64,000 bases of DNA from Streptomyces longhuiensis (GTDB lineage Bacteria > Actinomycetota > Actinomycetes > Streptomycetales > Streptomycetaceae). Each line of letters opens with the position of its first letter. Within the stretch, counting starts at the first letter, position 1. Position numbers and translations under genes: made by a program. The stretch covers positions 8,820,001-8,884,000 of the forward strand of contig NZ_CP085173.1 in the NCBI RefSeq assembly GCF_020616555.1. The letters are read 5' to 3'. Below, in pieces: positions 45,365-53,624 of this stretch. The notes beneath the pieces were generated by a model. The model ran no database searches. It was not told the origin of the DNA and saw nothing but the letters and a program-made list of their open reading frames with translations.

Positions 45365-45368
45365 GTCC
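45297..45368. repeat. Six tandem 12-bp repeats at the start of the GlxA-type gene
   Basis: Successive 12-mers GAATGCACGGCG, GAATGCTTAGCG, GAATGTGCAACG, GACTGCGCAGCG, GAACGTGCGACG and GGATGCATGTCC run without gaps across the first codons of the regulator gene and encode its S-A/V-x-H tetrapeptides. The outermost copies are diverged. Confidence 0.7.
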
Positions 45369-45474
45369 GAAACTGTACGCCCCTCGTCATTCCTGCCACT
45401 GGTTGGGCGGACCCGTCGCCAGGATCATTGCTGTCGAACCGCACACCACCGCACCTCGGACACTGGAGCCAACG

Positions 45475-46551
45475 ATGAGCAACACCCTCTCGGGAACCGC
45501 CGCGCACACCACTGCCGGGTCGCTCGCCGGCCGGCCGATCGTCGTCTACGGCGCCTACGGACACACCGGCCGCTTCGTCGTGGCGGAGCTCCTGAGACGG
45601 GGCGCCACTCCGGTGCTCGTCGGGCGGAACGCGGACAAACTCGACGCGGCGCGAGACCTCGCTCCCGGCGCGCCCGTGCGTCAGGCGTTCCCCGACGACG
45701 CGGCCTCGCTCGACCGGGCCCTCGACGGTGCGGCGGCGGTCATCAACTGCGCCGGACCGTTCCTCGACACGGCCCGCCCCCTCGTGGACGCGGCGCTCCG
45801 GGCGGGCATTCCCTACCTGGACGTCGGTGCCGAACAGGCCGTCACCGCCGCCTTGTTCGACACGTACGGAGACCGCGCCGAGGAGGCAGGCGTCGCTGTC
45901 GTTCCGTCCCTGGCGTTCTACGGCGGGCTGGGGGACCTCCTCGCCACCGCGGCCCTCGGCGACTGGCCGGACGCGGACGAGATCACCCTCGCGTACGGCC
46001 TCGACAGCTGGCACCCGACGCAGGGCACCCGCCGTACCGGCGAGAGCAACGCCGGGCGCCATCTCACCTACACCGCAGGCAAGTTGAGCCCCTTCTCCTA
46101 CGCGCAGGAAGTCTCCCCGTGGAACTTCCCGGAGCCGCTCGGCAAGCAGGACACCGTCGTGTTCGCGACGGCCGACCAGGTCACGCTCCCGCGTCACGTA
46201 CGCACCCCCGAGGTGCGTGCGGTGATGAACCTCGCGCCGCTGCGCGACATCCGCGCGGAGGACACCCCCGAGCCCGTACCCGCCGACGCGGAGGGCCGTT
46301 CCGCGCAGTCCTTCCTCGTGGAGGCCGTCGTGACCCGCGGTCAGGAGACGCGCCGCGCGGTCGCGGGAGGCCGTGACATCTACGCCGTCACGGCGCCGCT
46401 CGTCGTCGAGGCCCTCGTGCGCCTTCTCCGAGGCGACCGGGCGGTGACGGGCGTGGTCGCGGTCGGCGAGGCGTTCGACGCCGAGAGCTTCCTGCGCGCA
46501 CTCACGCCCGACCACCTGACGCGCCTCGAGCTGCCTGTCGGGGCGAGCTGA
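45475..46551 (+). CDS. Saccharopine dehydrogenase-like NAD(P)-binding protein
   Basis: 358 residues from the ATG at 45475. The motif GRPIVVYGAYGHTGRFVVAELLRRG is the Rossmann start of the saccharopine dehydrogenase/trans-enoyl-reductase-like group; INCAGPFLDTARPLVDAAL and DVGAEQAV follow. The C-terminal domain (RGQETRRAVAGGRDIYAVTAPLVVEAL) is complete. No lysine-pathway gene is nearby, so it is unlikely to be a lysine-pathway saccharopine dehydrogenase. It diverges from the GlxA-type regulator. Confidence 0.82.
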   Translation: MSNTLSGTAAHTTAGSLAGRPIVVYGAYGHTGRFVVAELLRRGATPVLVGRNADKLDAARDLAPGAPVRQAFPDDAASLDRALDGAAAVINCAGPFLDTARPLVDAALRAGIPYLDVGAEQAVTAALFDTYGDRAEEAGVAVVPSLAFYGGLGDLLATAALGDWPDADEITLAYGLDSWHPTQGTRRTGESNAGRHLTYTAGKLSPFSYAQEVSPWNFPEPLGKQDTVVFATADQVTLPRHVRTPEVRAVMNLAPLRDIRAEDTPEPVPADAEGRSAQSFLVEAVVTRGQETRRAVAGGRDIYAVTAPLVVEALVRLLRGDRAVTGVVAVGEAFDAESFLRALTPDHLTRLELPVGAS

Positions 46552-46917
46552 GTCCGGTGTCTCGCAGGGCGGCGGTGGCCGAGGAGGGGGATGGGCGTGA
46601 GTCGCCCGCAGGCAGCGGCTCCGGTCCGCCTTCCGCGTCAACTGGTCTTTTTCCAGGCGACTCTTGACGGTCCGTCGAGCGGCTGACTTTCGGCCAGGAC
46701 GGGGTCCGTCGAGGACCGGGCCGCTCAGGGGTGATGCCCGTGTCGGACCCGCCGGCCACCGTCATCGAGCGACCGGCGACGCCGGTCCGGCCGTGTCGAA
46801 CCGGCCATCCCCGGCTGACGGCCGTAATGATCTTGGATAGGTTCCTACGGGCTTTCGCGCCGCGGGGCGGCGCGTCACCGTACGGCCCCTAGATCCCGAT
46901 CAGGCAGGAGCCACTTC
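46552..46917. other. Gene-free stretch upstream of P450
   Basis: 366 bp with no convincing gene on either strand. A T-rich patch GGTCTTTTTCC lies near 46644. GATCTTGGATAGGTTCC near 46830 could hold the P450 promoter -10. GCAGGAG at 46903-46909 is the ribosome site for the ATG at 46918. No inverted repeat stood out. Confidence 0.5.
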
Positions 46918-48141
46918 ATGGGACCGCAACCCGTCGCGATCGACCCGGCCGGTGCCGATGTCCACGCCGAAGCCGCCCGGCTGCGCGCCTTGGGCCCCGC
47001 GACGCTCGTCCGACTCCCGGACGGCCCCGAGGCGTGGGCCATCACCAGCCACAGCCTGGTCAAGGATCTGCTGACCGACCCGCGCGTGTCCAAGGACGCT
47101 CGCCTGCACTGGCCCGCGTGGCAGCGCGGCGAGTACCACGAGTCCTGGCTGGCCACCTGGGTCGGCGTGAACAACATGTTCACGGCGTACGGGAGCGACC
47201 ACCGACGGCTGCGCAAGCTGATCGCACCGGCGTTCACGGCCCGCCGCACCGACGCCATGCGACCCTCGGTCGAGCGCATCGCCGCCGCTCTCCTGGACGA
47301 ACTCGCCGCGGTGCCCACGGGATCCGTGGTCGACCTCCGCGAGGGCTTCACGCACCGGCTGCCGATGCAGGTCATCTGCGAGCTCTTCGGTATCCCCGAG
47401 GGCGACACCCGCGTGGAGCTGGCCCGGCTGTCGGAGATCATCATGACCTCCGTCGACCCGCAGGAGGCGGGCGCCGCGTTCGTGGAAATCCAGGCGCTGC
47501 TGAAGGGGCTGGCCGCCCTCAAGCGTGAGGAGCCCGCGTCGGACCTGACCAGTGTGCTGGTCGCCGCCTGGGACGAGGAAGGTCACCGGATGACCGAACA
47601 GGAGCTGATCGACACGCTCCTGCTCGTCCTCGTCGCGGGACACGAGACCACGGTCAACCTCATAGGCAACGCCGTTCACGCCCTGCTCACGCACCCGGAG
47701 CAGCTCGAACTGGTCCGTGCGGGCGAGCTCTCCTGGAACGACGTGATCGAGGAGACCCTCCGCTGGGCTCCCAGTGTCGCCAACCTTCCGCTTCGGTTCG
47801 CCGTCGAGGACATCGAGATCCCGGGCGGCCCCACCATCCGCAAGGGCGAGGCGATCCTGCCGTCGTTCGCGGCCACCGGGCGCGATCCGCGGCAGCACGG
47901 GGACACCGCCGACCGGTACGACGCGCGACGCCCGAGCGCCGAACACCTCAGCTTCGGCCACGGAGTCCACCGCTGCCTGGGCGCACCCCTGGCCCGTATG
48001 GAAGCCGCGGTCGCCCTCCCGGCGCTCTTCGACCGCTTTCCCGACATGGAACTCGCCCTGCCCGCAGAGTCGTTGGCACCGGCAGGCGGCTTCATCGTGG
48101 GTGGCCTGAAGGCGATTCCCATGAGGCTGACGAAGGGCTGA
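46918..48141 (+). CDS. Cytochrome P450, CYP107-like
   Basis: 407 residues. The oxygen-binding I-helix has [14 protein letters not shown], the K-helix EETLRWAPS (ExxR) and the heme-binding loop [17 protein letters not shown] with the axial Cys. The B-C loop [26 protein letters not shown] is the standard arginine-containing HRRLR stretch. This is a soluble actinobacterial class I enzyme that needs a ferredoxin and reductase; none is adjacent on this strand. It converges on a second, broken P450. Substrate unknown. Confidence 0.93.
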   Translation: MGPQPVAIDPAGADVHAEAARLRALGPATLVRLPDGPEAWAITSHSLVKDLLTDPRVSKDARLHWPAWQRGEYHESWLATWVGVNNMFTAYGSDHRRLRKLIAPAFTARRTDAMRPSVERIAAALLDELAAVPTGSVVDLREGFTHRLPMQVICELFGIPEGDTRVELARLSEIIMTSVDPQEAGAAFVEIQALLKGLAALKREEPASDLTSVLVAAWDEEGHRMTEQELIDTLLLVLVAGHETTVNLIGNAVHALLTHPEQLELVRAGELSWNDVIEETLRWAPSVANLPLRFAVEDIEIPGGPTIRKGEAILPSFAATGRDPRQHGDTADRYDARRPSAEHLSFGHGVHRCLGAPLARMEAAVALPALFDRFPDMELALPAESLAPAGGFIVGGLKAIPMRLTKG

Positions 48142-48183
48142 CCCAGGATCGGGGCACGCGCGGCGGCCGGGAGCTCCACAGGC

Positions 48184-49391
48184 TCAGCCGGCCACCGCGC
48201 GCACCGGGAGCGAAGACCAGCCGCGCAGCGTGTTGTGTACGAACGGGGTCTCCGGACCGGCGGGTTCCAGGTGTTCGATGCGGCGGACCAGCGCGGTGAG
48301 GAGGACCTCCATCTCGAGCCGCGAGATCGGCTGGCCCACGCATTGGTGGATCCCCATCCCGAACGCCAGATGGCCACTCGCCGCCCGCGTGACCCGGAAC
48401 GCGTCGGCGTCGGGCCCCCATTGCCGCGGGTCGCGGTTGGCCGCGCCGACGAACAGCAGGACCTTCGCCCCGGCCGGTACCGGGACCCGGCCGGCCGGGC
48501 GTCGCGCGCGGCCGTCCGGTAGAAGGACTGGAAGGGCGATTCGTGACGGAACGACTCGTCCACGGCGAACCGGATGCTCCCCGGATCCTCGCGCAGCAGG
48601 GCCCACTGCCCGGGGTCGTGGGCCAAGGCGCGCAGCAGGTTGCCGATGGCGATCACCGTGGTGTCGAGACCGGCCGACAGCATCGCCCGCACCAGGAGCG
48701 TCGCCTGTTCCTCGCTCAGGCCGCCCGCCTCGGCGTGCTCCCAGATACGCGCGCCGAGGCCGGCGTCGGACAGGGACTCGCGGGCACAGTTGCGCATCAC
48801 CCACGCGTGGGTCCCCTCACCGGCGGCGAAGTAGCTGCGGTGGAGTGCGTTGTCCGGGCCGAACGCGCTGAAGTTCATCGCACCGTGCGCCAGGAGGTTC
48901 TCGCCGCGACCTGCCCGGGGGATGCCGACGGCGTCACCGAAGACCCGTAGCGGGAAGACCTCGGCGACGTCGGTGACAGCGTCGAAGCGGCCGCGGGCGA
49001 CGACCACGTCGGCCAACTCCTCCGCGAACGCCTCGAATCCGGCACGCAGGGCCCGTACCGAGCGGGGCGAGATCACGTCCGCCATCGCGTCGCGCATCAC
49101 GGTGTGGTCCGGCGGGTCGGTCTCCAGGATGCCGGGGGTGCGCCAGGCCTTCTCGCGCCGCAGGTCGCGGGGGCCCACGCCGGCGCCGGACAGGAACAGC
49201 GCGTGGTCGGCCAGGATCTCCCGGCATACCTCGTAGCGCGTGAAGGCGTGGACCCCGCGGCGGGCGAGCCACACAGCGGGACCGGCCTCTCGCATCCGCG
49301 CGAACAGGGGATACGGGTCGACCAAGTGCTCGGGGGCGTAAGGGTCTTCGTCGAAGACGGGGATCTGCGGGGCCTGGGCGTCCGTCGTCAT
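48184..49391 (-). pseudogene. Cytochrome P450, CYP199-like, frameshifted
   Basis: From the ATG at 49391 (GAGAGGA upstream) the frame encodes IPVFDEDPYAPEHLVDPYPL, GAGVGPRDLRREKAWR, ILETDPPDHTVMRDAM, VRAMLSAGLDTTVIAIGNLL and FRHESPFQSFYRTAARDARP, then loses homology at about 48485. The adjacent frame continues VPVPAGAKVLLFVGAANRDP, GHLAFGMGIHQCVGQPISRL (heme Cys) and HNTLRGWSSLPVRAV to the stop at 48184. Missing one G in a G-run (GGGTCCC) restores it. AGLDTTV, the ANRDPRQW stretch and NTLRG are hallmarks of CYP199A enzymes that oxidise para-substituted benzoic and cinnamic acids. Either a true frameshift or a sequence error. Divergent from the IclR gene. Confidence 0.85.
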
Positions 49392-49575
49392 GTCCTGTCC
49401 TCTCACTGAGCTGGGCTTCGCTGAACTGGGCTTCGCTGAACTGCGCTGATCCGGGCCCGGCCGGGCTTGTCCCTGGCGGGCCGGGCCGCTGCGCCGGGCC
49501 CGCCCCGGGTCGGTCGCCCCTCCGGGCCCTGCGTCGGCATCCGCACGGTAGAGACGACGCCACGCCGCGTGATAC

Positions 49576-49602
49576 CGCTGTTCTCACTCAGTGAGAACAG
49601 CG
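49576..49602. promoter_or_regulatory. Perfect 13-bp-arm palindrome, IclR operator candidate
   Basis: The arms CGCTGTTCTCACT and AGTGAGAACAGCG flank a single C. It lies in the 308-bp divergent region between the P450 and IclR starts, 98 bp before IclR and 185 bp before the P450. It is the only such long dyad in the region, and IclR-family regulators bind dyads of this type. Confidence 0.65.
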
Positions 49603-49699
49603 CTGGCCGGGCGGGGTGGCACGGACCGAACCTCTGGACAGGGGCGGGTCGGCCCGTGGGTCCCGGCCCCGGAGTGGCCGGCGCGGACAGGAGGAAGCC

Positions 49700-50521
49700 A
49701 TGGGGGAGACCTCGTCGTTCGAGCGCGGGCTCGCCGTGCTCCGCGACCTCGCGGTCACCGGCGAGACCACCGTCGCCGCGACCGCAGCGCGCGTCGGCCT
49801 TCCGGTGAGCACCACCTACCGCTACTTCCGGGTCCTGCGGGAGCAGGACTACACCGAGGAGGACGACGGCGTGTACCGGGCGGGCCCCGCCCTGGCCGGG
49901 CTGTGGGGCACCAGTTCCGTGCAGGCCCACCTCATCGAGACCGGCACCGCAGTCCTGCGCCGGATCGTCGAGCGCGTGGGGGAGACCGCCGTGCTGATCA
50001 TCCGGGTCGGCACCCAGGCGCTGTGCCTGCGGCGCGTGGAGCCGGACAAAGCCCTCAAGTACACGTTCGGCATCAACGAGTTGCTGCCGCTGTACGCCGG
50101 TGCGGGGCAGCGCGTGCTGTTGGCCTGGGCGCCCGCGGCCGTCGTGCGCCAGGTGCTCGGCGGCCCCCTCGCCCGGTACACCGACGCGACACCGGCCCGC
50201 GAGCAGCTCGACGCCGTGCTGCCGGCGGTGCGCCGTAACGGATGGGCCGTCTCCCGCGGCGAACTCCATCCCGGCTCGCTCTCCGTGGCCGTGCCGGTCT
50301 TTCACCACGGCGAGGCCGTCTGCTCGCTCGATGTGGCGGGCCCGGCCGCGCGCTGCGACACCCGGGAGTGGATCACCTCGGCCCACGAGACGCTGCTGAC
50401 GTCGGCCGCCGAACTCGGCGACTCGCTGCACACATGGGCACCCGCGGCCCCGACCGCACCAGCACCCCATCCCGACTCACCCGACCGACGACGACCGGAC
50501 GAGGTACCCCATGACAGCTGA
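49700..50521 (+). CDS. IclR family transcriptional regulator
   Basis: 273 residues from the ATG at 49700, preceded by GGAGGAAG. The N-terminal winged helix ERGLAVLRDLAVTGETTVAA with ARVGLPVSTTYRYFRVLREQ is followed by an IclR effector domain (ERVGETAVLIIRVGTQALCLRRVE, LPLYAGAGQRVLLAWAP, SVAVPVFHHGEAVCSLDVAG). The gene overlaps the ammonia-lyase start by 11 bp, so regulator and enzyme are one unit. IclR members commonly sense aromatic acids. The palindrome at 49576 is its likely site. Confidence 0.92.
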   Translation: MGETSSFERGLAVLRDLAVTGETTVAATAARVGLPVSTTYRYFRVLREQDYTEEDDGVYRAGPALAGLWGTSSVQAHLIETGTAVLRRIVERVGETAVLIIRVGTQALCLRRVEPDKALKYTFGINELLPLYAGAGQRVLLAWAPAAVVRQVLGGPLARYTDATPAREQLDAVLPAVRRNGWAVSRGELHPGSLSVAVPVFHHGEAVCSLDVAGPAARCDTREWITSAHETLLTSAAELGDSLHTWAPAAPTAPAPHPDSPDRRRPDEVPHDS

Positions 50522-52274
50522 ACTGCCGCTCCCCGAACCGCTCGTACGCGAGGGCGCTCCCGATGCCGCCGCAGCGGACCCCTTCGTGCTCGACGGCAGC
50601 CGCGTGAGCCTGCGCGACCTGGTCGACGTGGCCCGGCACGGCCGCCCGGTCCGCATCACCGCCGAAGCCCTGAAGCTCACCCGGCCGTCCGCCGAATGGC
50701 TAGGCGGTGTGCTCGACGCGATGGAGCGCGGCGAACCGGTCGAGCCCGTCTACAGCGTCAACACCGGCTTCGGATCCCTAGCGGGGCGCGAGGCGTTCAC
50801 CGACCCGCGCGACGCCGCCGAACTGTCACGCCGCCTGGTGATCTCGAACGCCTCCGGTGTCGGCACGACCGTGGACGCCGAAGTCGTCCGCGCCACCATG
50901 CTGATCCGGATCGTCAGCCTCCTCCAGGGGCACTCCGCCGTCGGCGCGGCCGTCATCGAGACGCTCGTCGACATGCTCAACGGCGGTGTCCTGCCCGCCG
51001 TCCCGGAGTACGGCTCGCTGGGCGCGTCCGGCGATCTGATCCCGCTGGCCCACATCGCCCTGGTGCTGTGCCGCCCGGCCGACGCCGAGGACGACGAGCG
51101 GGACTCCGGCGAGGCCGTACTCGACGGGCGCGTGGTCAGTGGCAAGGAGGCGATGGCCGCCGCGGGCGTCGCGCGCATCCCGCTCGGGGCCAAGGACGGT
51201 CTCGCCCTGCTGAACGGCACCTCGTTCTCCTGCGCCCAGACCGCGCTCGCCGTGCACGACGCCGCCAATCTGCTGGAACACGCCCACATCACCGCCGCCA
51301 TGTCGACCGAGGCGCTCAACGGGTTCGGGGACGCCTTCATCGCCGACCTCCATCAGGCGCGCGGCCAGGCCGGCCAGATCGCCGTCGCCGCCCGCATGCG
51401 TGAACTGCTTGCGGGCAGCGCCTTCGTGGACGGTGACCGGGACCGCGACCCCGGTCGCCAGCCTCCGCAGGACGCGTACTCGCTGCGCTGCGTGCCCCAG
51501 GTGCACGGCGCCGTCCTCGACACCCTCGGTTTCGTCACCGGCATCATCGAGAACGAGATCAACGCCGCCACCGACAACCCGCTGATCTTCCCGGGACTCC
51601 CGGCGACACGCCGCCTCAAGGCGGTCTCCGGCGGCAACTTCCATGCCGAATACGTCGCCTTCGCCGCCGACTTCGTGTCGATCGTGGTGACCGAGGTCGG
51701 CAGCATCGCCGAACGCCGGCTCTTCCGCCTCGACGACGGCACCCTCAACCGTGGGCTGCCCGACATGCTCGTCCCCAGCCGGACCATCGGCCTGGACTGC
51801 GGATACATGCTCCCGCAGTACCTCGCGGCCGCCCTCGTCTCCGACTGCAAGACCCTCGCGCACCCCGACAGCGTGGACTCCATCCCGACCAGCGCCAACC
51901 AGGAGGACCACGTGAGCATGGCCAACAACGCGGGACGCCATGCCCGCACCGTCGTACGCAACATCGAGAACGTCATCGGGATCGAACTGCTCATGGCCGC
52001 CCAGGCGCTTGACCTTCGGCTCGAAGCGTCCGGCGCGGACCCCTGTGCCCTCAGCCTCGCCACCCGGACCGCCTGGGAGACCGTACGGGCGGCCAGGTCC
52101 GCCGACGGCCGGCCCGTGGGCCGCACCGACCGTGACGTCGTGCTGTACCCGCGGGTGCGCCGGGCCGTCGAGCTGGTCCACGACGGCGACGTCCTCACGG
52201 CGGTCGACGCCGCTCTGTCGCAGGAGTGTCCGGCGCAGGAGTGTCCGGCACCGGAGGGGCAGGGAACGGCATGA
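50511..52274 (+). CDS. MIO-type aromatic amino acid ammonia-lyase (HAL/PAL/TAL family)
   Basis: 587 residues. GSLGASGDLIPLAHIALVL (Ala172-Ser173-Gly174) forms the MIO electrophile. YSVNTGFGSLAGRE, LLNGTSFSCAQTALAV, IENEINAATDNPLIFPG, GNFHAEYVAFAADF and SIPTSANQEDHVSMA are family signatures. The selectivity pair in RLVISNASGVG (Ser112-Asn113) is neither the Ser-His of histidine ammonia-lyases nor the His-Leu of tyrosine ammonia-lyases. Length exceeds HutH (~510 aa), and no hut genes are near. The start overlaps the IclR stop; the stop overlaps the reductase start (ATGA). It releases ammonia from an aromatic amino acid to give a cinnamate- or urocanate-like acid. Two tandem 15-bp repeats (52221-52250) encode a tail QECPAQECPA. 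Confidence 0.88.
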   Translation: MTAELPLPEPLVREGAPDAAAADPFVLDGSRVSLRDLVDVARHGRPVRITAEALKLTRPSAEWLGGVLDAMERGEPVEPVYSVNTGFGSLAGREAFTDPRDAAELSRRLVISNASGVGTTVDAEVVRATMLIRIVSLLQGHSAVGAAVIETLVDMLNGGVLPAVPEYGSLGASGDLIPLAHIALVLCRPADAEDDERDSGEAVLDGRVVSGKEAMAAAGVARIPLGAKDGLALLNGTSFSCAQTALAVHDAANLLEHAHITAAMSTEALNGFGDAFIADLHQARGQAGQIAVAARMRELLAGSAFVDGDRDRDPGRQPPQDAYSLRCVPQVHGAVLDTLGFVTGIIENEINAATDNPLIFPGLPATRRLKAVSGGNFHAEYVAFAADFVSIVVTEVGSIAERRLFRLDDGTLNRGLPDMLVPSRTIGLDCGYMLPQYLAAALVSDCKTLAHPDSVDSIPTSANQEDHVSMANNAGRHARTVVRNIENVIGIELLMAAQALDLRLEASGADPCALSLATRTAWETVRAARSADGRPVGRTDRDVVLYPRVRRAVELVHDGDVLTAVDAALSQECPAQECPAPEGQGTA

Positions 52275-53233
52275 CGCGAGACTTCTTCGACGTACGCGTC
52301 ACCGATGTCCGCGATGTGGCCGAGCGGGTCATCGCCCTGCGCCTGGCGCGCGACGACCAGGGAGACCTGCCTCCCTGGGAGCCCGGCGCACACATAGAGG
52401 TGGCCACGGACGACGGCACGATCCGGCACTACTCGCTCTGTTCCGACCCCGCCGACACCAGGTCGTGGCGGATCGCCGTCCTGCGCGAGAAGAACGGAAG
52501 GGGCGGCTCCGAGCGGCTGCACGCCCTCGCCCGCCCCGGGCTGCGTCTGGCGGTCCGCGGCCCGCACCACACCTTCCCCTACGGGCCGGGCCGCCGGCGG
52601 ACCCTCTTCGTGGCGGGCGGCATCGGCATCACCCCCGTCCTGCCGATGCTGGCCGCCGCCGAACGCGCGGGCGCCGACTGGCGGCTCGCCTACCTCGGCG
52701 CCGCCGAGCCGTCGATGGCGTTCCTGCCCGAACTCCTCCCCTACGGGGACCGAGTGGAGGCCCTGCCCGCCGCCCGCACGGGACCCGTCGACCTCGACAC
52801 ACTCGTCACCCGACTCACCGAAGGCGGGCCCGCGGACCTGATCGCCTGCGGCCCACCGCGCCTCCTCGACGCCCTGGAGCGCCTCACCACCGAGCGGCCG
52901 AACCTGACACTGACGAGTGAACGCTTCAGCCCACGTGCCCCGGTCGCGGCCCCGACCTCGGGGGAGGGAGCGGCATTCGAGGTGGAGACACGCGACGGGC
53001 GCCTCGTCACGGTCGCTCCGGACGAGTCCATCCTCGACGCCCTCGACCGCGTGGGCGTACGTACCTTGAGCAGCTGCCGCCAGGGAACCTGCGGCACCTG
53101 CGAGACACCGGTGCTGGCCGGTACGCCCGAGCACCGCGACGACCTGCTCACCGACCAGGAACACGCCGAGAACCGGACGATGCTGCTGTGCGTGTCGCGC
53201 AGCGCCGGACCGAGGCTCACGCTCGACGTGTGA
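52271..53233 (+). CDS. VanB/PDR-type ferredoxin reductase
   Basis: 320 residues from the ATG at 52271, overlapping the lyase stop by ATGA. An FMN/flavin-binding ferredoxin-reductase domain (PPWEPGAHIEV, RHYSLCSDPADTRSWRIAVLRE, RGPHHTFPY) is followed by an NAD(P) domain (LFVAGGIGITPVLPML, LIACGPPRLLDAL). A C-terminal plant-type [2Fe-2S] cluster motif is SCRQGTCGTCETPVL with the last Cys in MLLCVSR. The single-polypeptide reductase serves oxygenases, such as vanillate demethylase, or P450s. Partner candidates are the divergent CYP199-like P450 or the CYP107-like one. Confidence 0.92.
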   Translation: MTRDFFDVRVTDVRDVAERVIALRLARDDQGDLPPWEPGAHIEVATDDGTIRHYSLCSDPADTRSWRIAVLREKNGRGGSERLHALARPGLRLAVRGPHHTFPYGPGRRRTLFVAGGIGITPVLPMLAAAERAGADWRLAYLGAAEPSMAFLPELLPYGDRVEALPAARTGPVDLDTLVTRLTEGGPADLIACGPPRLLDALERLTTERPNLTLTSERFSPRAPVAAPTSGEGAAFEVETRDGRLVTVAPDESILDALDRVGVRTLSSCRQGTCGTCETPVLAGTPEHRDDLLTDQEHAENRTMLLCVSRSAGPRLTLDV

Positions 53234-53365
53234 CGGAGCCGCTTCGCGCGCAGGGGGGCGTACAGGAAGCTGCGCAGGGCGGGTTGTCGCCGCTCGGATG
53301 TGTGTCCTGGGAAAGATCCCCCGCCAATGGCGTGGCCAGGAGCGGACCCGGTCGTTGGGCAGCGC

Positions 53366-53569
53366 ATGAACGACCCGCGCAAAAGCGTTCCTGCGCCCCG
53401 ACCGCGTCACGCTGCTCCGCTGGGCACGGGCGGGGCCGCCTCGCCGACGCCCATCTACGACGCGCTCGTGCACCAATGGCGCGCCCTTCAGCGGGAGGTC
53501 CCGCGGCCGCCCAACGCACGGCAGGGCTGGGTGCGCGTCGACCCACAGGACCTGTTCCACCGCGGTTGA
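53366..53569 (+). CDS. Small conserved-looking hypothetical protein
   Basis: 67 residues from the ATG at 53366. ASPTPIYDALVHQWRALQRE, followed by Pro/Arg and ending WVRVDPQDLFHRG, resembles small Streptomyces proteins of the 'PTPIYxxLxxEW' type; function unknown. It lies between the reductase and the ArsR promoter, and the ribosome site is weak (GGGCAGCGC). Confidence 0.5.
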   Translation: MNDPRKSVPAPRPRHAAPLGTGGAASPTPIYDALVHQWRALQREVPRPPNARQGWVRVDPQDLFHRG

Positions 53570-53588
53570 GCCAGTCCCACAAGAACCA

Positions 53589-53610
53589 TTGCACAAGAAC
53601 TCTTGTGCAA
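53589..53610. promoter_or_regulatory. ArsR operator within promoter
   Basis: Perfect 10-bp arms TTGCACAAGA and TCTTGTGCAA with a 2-bp centre. An extra half-site, CACAAGAAC, is repeated at 53578. TTGCAC (53589) and TAGTCT (53612) are 17 bp apart and can be -35 and -10, so the dyad fills the spacer and the transcript would start close to the ATG at 53625. Confidence 0.7.
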
Positions 53611-53624
53611 GTAGTCTCGCCCGT

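Noticed and set aside
46502..46765. Small open frame in the P450 upstream gap
   Set aside because: Ser/Pro/Arg-rich translation, overlaps the preceding gene, no ribosome site.
47676..49391. Single long frame of the second P450 running to 47676
   Set aside because: After ~48485 it is only Arg/Ser/Pro noise inside the convergent P450; the true end is in the other frame at 48184.
46918..53233. Full secondary-metabolite cluster around the P450s
   Set aside because: No PKS, NRPS, terpene or RiPP core enzyme is adjacent; the genes fit better as a small aromatic-acid module.
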